The notes beneath the pieces were generated by a model. It made no database searches and was not told where the DNA came from. It saw only the letters and a list, made by a program, of their open reading frames with translations. Position numbers and translations under genes: made by a program. This document shows, in pieces, positions 61,741-64,000 of a DNA stretch of 64,000 bases. The stretch comes from an uncultured Alphaproteobacteria bacterium (GTDB taxonomy: Bacteria; Pseudomonadota; Alphaproteobacteria; UBA2966), in NCBI GenBank assembly GCA_958295725.1, contig OY282368.1:3320365-3384364 (forward strand). Reading direction: 5' to 3'. How positions within the stretch are numbered: position 1 is the first letter of the stretch; every line of letters starts with the position of its first letter.

Positions 61741-62270
61741 CCTGCATTTCTCACGCTGTCGCGTGGTTGTCGGCATTTGGTTGATGTTGTCGGTGTGTGG
61801 CGCGGTGCGGTCGAGGGTGGCGGTTGGTTGATGTATTGAGACGAGCGTCCGCCTGCCTGTGGGGATGCCTCGAGGCCATGGCGATCTTGACCCGGCGCGT
61901 GCCGATCCTGATCCAGGCGCCGGTCTTCAGCGCCGAACAGGTCATCCACCCCGCTGGCCAACCAGAGTCTTGATCTCATGCTCCACGAGATGCCGCCGGC
62001 GATGATCGCTGAAACACCCGGCAACCCGCTCGATCAACCCGGTCGCACGGTCCGCCTCACCCAGCAACAACGCACCCGCATCCGAACCCACCGCACCGCC
62101 GTCGGACGCCGCCACAACCGAACGGCCCGCGATGGCTTGGAAACCAAACGACGCCGCGCTACACTCCGTCTGCATCGGGGTACTCCTCTGCCGTCAGATA
62201 ACCCTTTGCTCACAAAGAGTTATCTCACACGCAGAACCCCGATGCACATCACAGCGTGAGAAATCCGGGG
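61741..62270 (-). mobile_element. Deletion derivative of an IS1380-family element
   Basis: Bounded by ATTTCTCACGCTGT near 61746 and its reverse complement, ACAGCGTGAGAAAT, near 62251-62264. On the minus strand the transposase N-terminus reads MQTECSAASFGFQAIAGRSV, then VVAASDGGAVGSDAGALLLG and LIERVAGCFSDHRRRHLVEH, breaking after VGQRGG. The C-terminal ALKTGAWIRIGTRRVKIAMA follows almost directly. A full element is about three times longer, so the catalytic core has been lost, leaving a 530-bp relic that keeps both ends. It sits between the carboxyltransferase operon and the small exported protein. Confidence 0.8.
62196..62224. repeat. Hairpin inside the IS1380 relic
   Basis: AGATAACCCTTTG, loop CTCA, CAAAGAGTTATCT pairs at 12 of 13 positions. 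It lies in the leader between the right end of the element and the transposase start. Such a structure could limit transposase translation, or it is simply a subterminal repeat of the element. Confidence 0.5.
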
Positions 62271-62281
62271 TAGGCGGGAAC

Positions 62282-62698
62282 ATGCGCGTCCGGGCGAAGA
62301 AGATCGTCGAACGGTCCTTGGAGGGCCGGCTGGTCGGCCTGACGCTGGGCCTACTCGTCGCCGGCGAGGCCACGGGTCAGTCCGTTGCCCCGGCGGTCTT
62401 CTTCTCGACCTTGGATGACCTACCCCTCATGTCCGGGCTGGTCGAGATCGTGGACGAGGGAATGGTGTTCGACAAGCCGGAGGGACGCGTCGTCGAGTCC
62501 GTGGCCGCGGGCGCCGTGCCCCTTGGGGCGGTCGTCGCGTACTACGAGGCGGTTTTGCCCGAACTCGGATGGAAGCGGCGGGGGAACGCCGAGTTCGCGC
62601 GGTCGGGAGAGATGCTGCGCTACCACCTCGAGACCGCCGGCGGAACGACGGAGATCAGGATTACCATCGTGCCGAACGAACAGGTTGGACGTGACTGA
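62282..62698 (+). CDS. Small exported protein of unknown function
   Basis: Encodes 138 residues with a basic start and hydrophobic stretch (GRLVGLTLGLLVAGEATGQS) that resembles a signal peptide. A compact domain follows, with LVEIVDEGMVFDKPEGRVVE and VAYYEAVLPELGWKRRGNAE, a pattern of one helix against strands seen in small periplasmic proteins of this class. It precedes the enoyl-CoA hydratase by 16 bases, so they may be co-transcribed. Its upstream promoter is probably altered by the IS1380 relic that ends 12 bases before the ATG. Function unknown. Confidence 0.65.
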   Translation: MRVRAKKIVERSLEGRLVGLTLGLLVAGEATGQSVAPAVFFSTLDDLPLMSGLVEIVDEGMVFDKPEGRVVESVAAGAVPLGAVVAYYEAVLPELGWKRRGNAEFARSGEMLRYHLETAGGTTEIRITIVPNEQVGRD

Positions 62699-62714
62699 AC
62701 AGGAAGGCTGAACC

Positions 62715-63491
62715 ATGGCGTTCGAGAACATTCTCGTCGAGACCCGCGAGTCCGTGGGCGTGATCACACTCAATCGGCCGGATGCCCTGAACGCGCTGAG
62801 CCCGCCGCTGATGAAAGAGCTCTCTCGAGCCGTGGAGTCGATGGAGGACGATCCCGCGATCCACGTCATCGTCATCACCGGCAACGAAAAGGCGTTCGCG
62901 GCCGGGGCCGACATCAAGGAAATGCAGTCGAAGTCGTACATGGACGTCTATAAGGAGGACTTCGTCACCCGCGATTGGGAACGGGTTTCCCGGTGCCGCA
63001 AACCGACCATCGCGGCCGTCGCGGGGTTCGCCTTGGGCGGTGGCTGCGAGCTGGCGATGATGTGCGACGTCCTCATCGCCGCGGAGAACGCGAAGTTCGG
63101 ACAGCCGGAGATAAAGCTCGGAATCCTGCCGGGTTCCGGGGGAACCCAGCGGCTGCCGCGCGCCGTCGGGAAGGCCAAGGCGATGGATCTCGTGTTGACC
63201 GGACGTATGATGGACGCGGGGGAAGCCGAGCGCGCGGGTCTCGTCAGCCGGGTCGTTCCGACCGAAACCCTATTGGAAGAGGCCCTGAAACTCGCCGGCG
63301 AGATCGCCGTGCACTCGTTGCCGATCGTCATGATGGCCAAGGAGTCCGTGGACCGCGCCTTCGAGACCACCTTGGCGGAGGGAATTCACTTCGAACGGCG
63401 GCTGTTCCATTCGGCGTTCGCCACCGACGATCAAAAGGAGGGGATGGTGGCCTTCATCGAAAAGCGCAAGCCCGATTTCAAGCAACGGTAG
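62715..63491 (+). CDS. Enoyl-CoA hydratase
   Basis: Crotonase-family hydratase of 258 residues acting in fatty-acid or short-chain acyl-CoA oxidation. Oxyanion-hole segments are [12 protein letters not shown] and [20 protein letters not shown], with the first catalytic Glu in CELAM. The second Glu region is [20 protein letters not shown]. The length is standard. In many alphaproteobacteria this gene directly precedes rpsT and dnaA, as it does here for rpsT. AGGAAGG lies just before the ATG. Confidence 0.93.
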   Translation: MAFENILVETRESVGVITLNRPDALNALSPPLMKELSRAVESMEDDPAIHVIVITGNEKAFAAGADIKEMQSKSYMDVYKEDFVTRDWERVSRCRKPTIAAVAGFALGGGCELAMMCDVLIAAENAKFGQPEIKLGILPGSGGTQRLPRAVGKAKAMDLVLTGRMMDAGEAERAGLVSRVVPTETLLEEALKLAGEIAVHSLPIVMMAKESVDRAFETTLAEGIHFERRLFHSAFATDDQKEGMVAFIEKRKPDFKQR

Positions 63492-63545
63492 CTCGAGCGG
63501 CGACAGGAATTCGCCCGAGAGGAATCCGCTCGGCGTCCGGAACGG

Positions 63546-63574
63546 TTGACCCCGGCCGCACCCGGCGATATAAG
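63546..63574 (+). promoter_or_regulatory. Sigma70-type promoter of rpsT
   Basis: TTGACC (63546-63551) and TATAAG (63569-63574) are separated by exactly 17 bases, with 5 of 6 matches each. Transcription would start about 63581, leaving a leader of about 30 bases with GAGGAG close to the ATG at 63612. This is the best promoter match in the window. Confidence 0.75.
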
Positions 63575-63611
63575 CCGCGTTCCGGTCGGCAGAAGACCCC
63601 GAGGAGACACG

Positions 63612-63878
63612 ATGGCGCATCACAAATCGGCCAGGAAGCGCATCCGCAGAAACGGTCGTCGCCGGACGATCAACATGGCCCGTCGCAGCCGGATCCGCAC
63701 GCACGTGCGGAAGGTCGAGGAGGCCATTTCGGGGGGCGACCGGGAGGCCGCGCGGGCGGCTCTGCGGTCCGCGGAGCCGGAGATCATGCGCGGCGTCAAG
63801 GCCGGAATCATCGAGAAGAACACGGGGTCCCGGAAGATCTCCCGGTTGTCGGCGCGCGTGAAGGCAATGGACGCCTGA
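63612..63878 (+). CDS. rpsT: 30S ribosomal protein S20
   Basis: An 88-residue basic protein that binds 16S rRNA in the small subunit. [20 protein letters not shown], the central [20 protein letters not shown] and the C-terminal [20 protein letters not shown] are textbook S20. It has its own promoter and a GAGGAG ribosome site. The sequence after the stop (63879-64000) shows no further gene and no DnaA boxes; dnaA would be expected beyond the edge. Confidence 0.97.
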   Translation: MAHHKSARKRIRRNGRRRTINMARRSRIRTHVRKVEEAISGGDREAARAALRSAEPEIMRGVKAGIIEKNTGSRKISRLSARVKAMDA

Positions 63879-64000
63879 GTACGGCGCCGAACCGTCTTCC
63901 CGTCGTATCACTTCTCCCCGTCGTGCCGACGCCGCGTCCCCGCGTGGCGTTCGTCGGGTTCCGCCACCTTCGGTCCGAGTTTCGACATCGTCCGCGAGGC

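Noticed and set aside
63879-64000. oriC or dnaA at the right edge
   Set aside because: No DnaA-box-like TTATCCACA or DnaA coding sequence lies in the last 120 bases; proximity to dnaA is only inferred from the rpsT context.

Overview
The window looks like high-GC chromosome from an alphaproteobacterium, probably near Rhodospirillales. Three things suggest this: an AddAB-type recombination nuclease pair of alphaproteobacterial layout, an enoyl-CoA hydratase followed by rpsT at the right end (an order that often lies just upstream of dnaA in this class), and many CoA-linked accessory enzymes. This placement is inference from gene families; no rRNA, tRNA or dnaA is in view.

Left part (1-16.7 kb). 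A frameshifted ankyrin-repeat remnant is followed by addB-addA (minus strand), a decayed integrase-type insertion sequence, malate synthase, and a group that is the most unusual thing here. That group holds an orphan amino-acid-type binding protein, a methyltransferase, a binding-protein/permease fusion, and a permease fused to a sensor-HAMP-PP2C (RsbU-like) phosphatase. A convergent RsbW-like anti-sigma kinase follows. No ABC ATPase is encoded, so the permease parts may sense rather than transport and may feed a partner-switching pathway.

Sulfonate-type metabolism (16.9-23.7 kb and 38.4-41.2 kb). A minus-strand operon encodes a CoA-acylating aldehyde dehydrogenase of SauS type, a two-subunit ADP-forming acid-CoA ligase, an aldehyde dehydrogenase and a GMC alcohol oxidase/dehydrogenase. 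Sulfoacetaldehyde acetyltransferase (xsc) and phosphate acetyltransferase (pta) lie about 15 kb away. Together they could turn sulfoacetate or isethionate into acetyl-CoA plus sulfite.

Accessory island (23.8-29.9 kb). This stretch is a graveyard: three consecutive broken genes headed by a P-loop protein, an apparently intact IS5-family element with its CTAA target duplication, a DruA-like (DUF4338) remnant, DUF4143 ATPase fragments, and two copies of a ~150-bp repeat whose third copy sits beside addB.

Central and right part (29.9-61.7 kb). This is dense accessory catabolism: an epimerase, two fused NDP-forming acyl-CoA synthetases, a nitronate-monooxygenase-like flavoprotein, a thiolase/Zn-ribbon/MaoC/MaoC/MFS operon, and a glutamate-mutase operon (LLM oxidoreductase, glmS, glmL, glmE, VOC). 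There are two carboxyltransferase loci carrying tiny AccB-N-like proteins, a Zn-ribbon plus tandem thiolase-fold pair, and a Rieske oxygenase. A strikingly AT-rich island of membrane proteins (54.4-55.3 kb) and a deletion derivative of an IS1380 element (61.7-62.3 kb) interrupt it. The window ends with a small exported protein, enoyl-CoA hydratase and rpsT with a good sigma70-type promoter.
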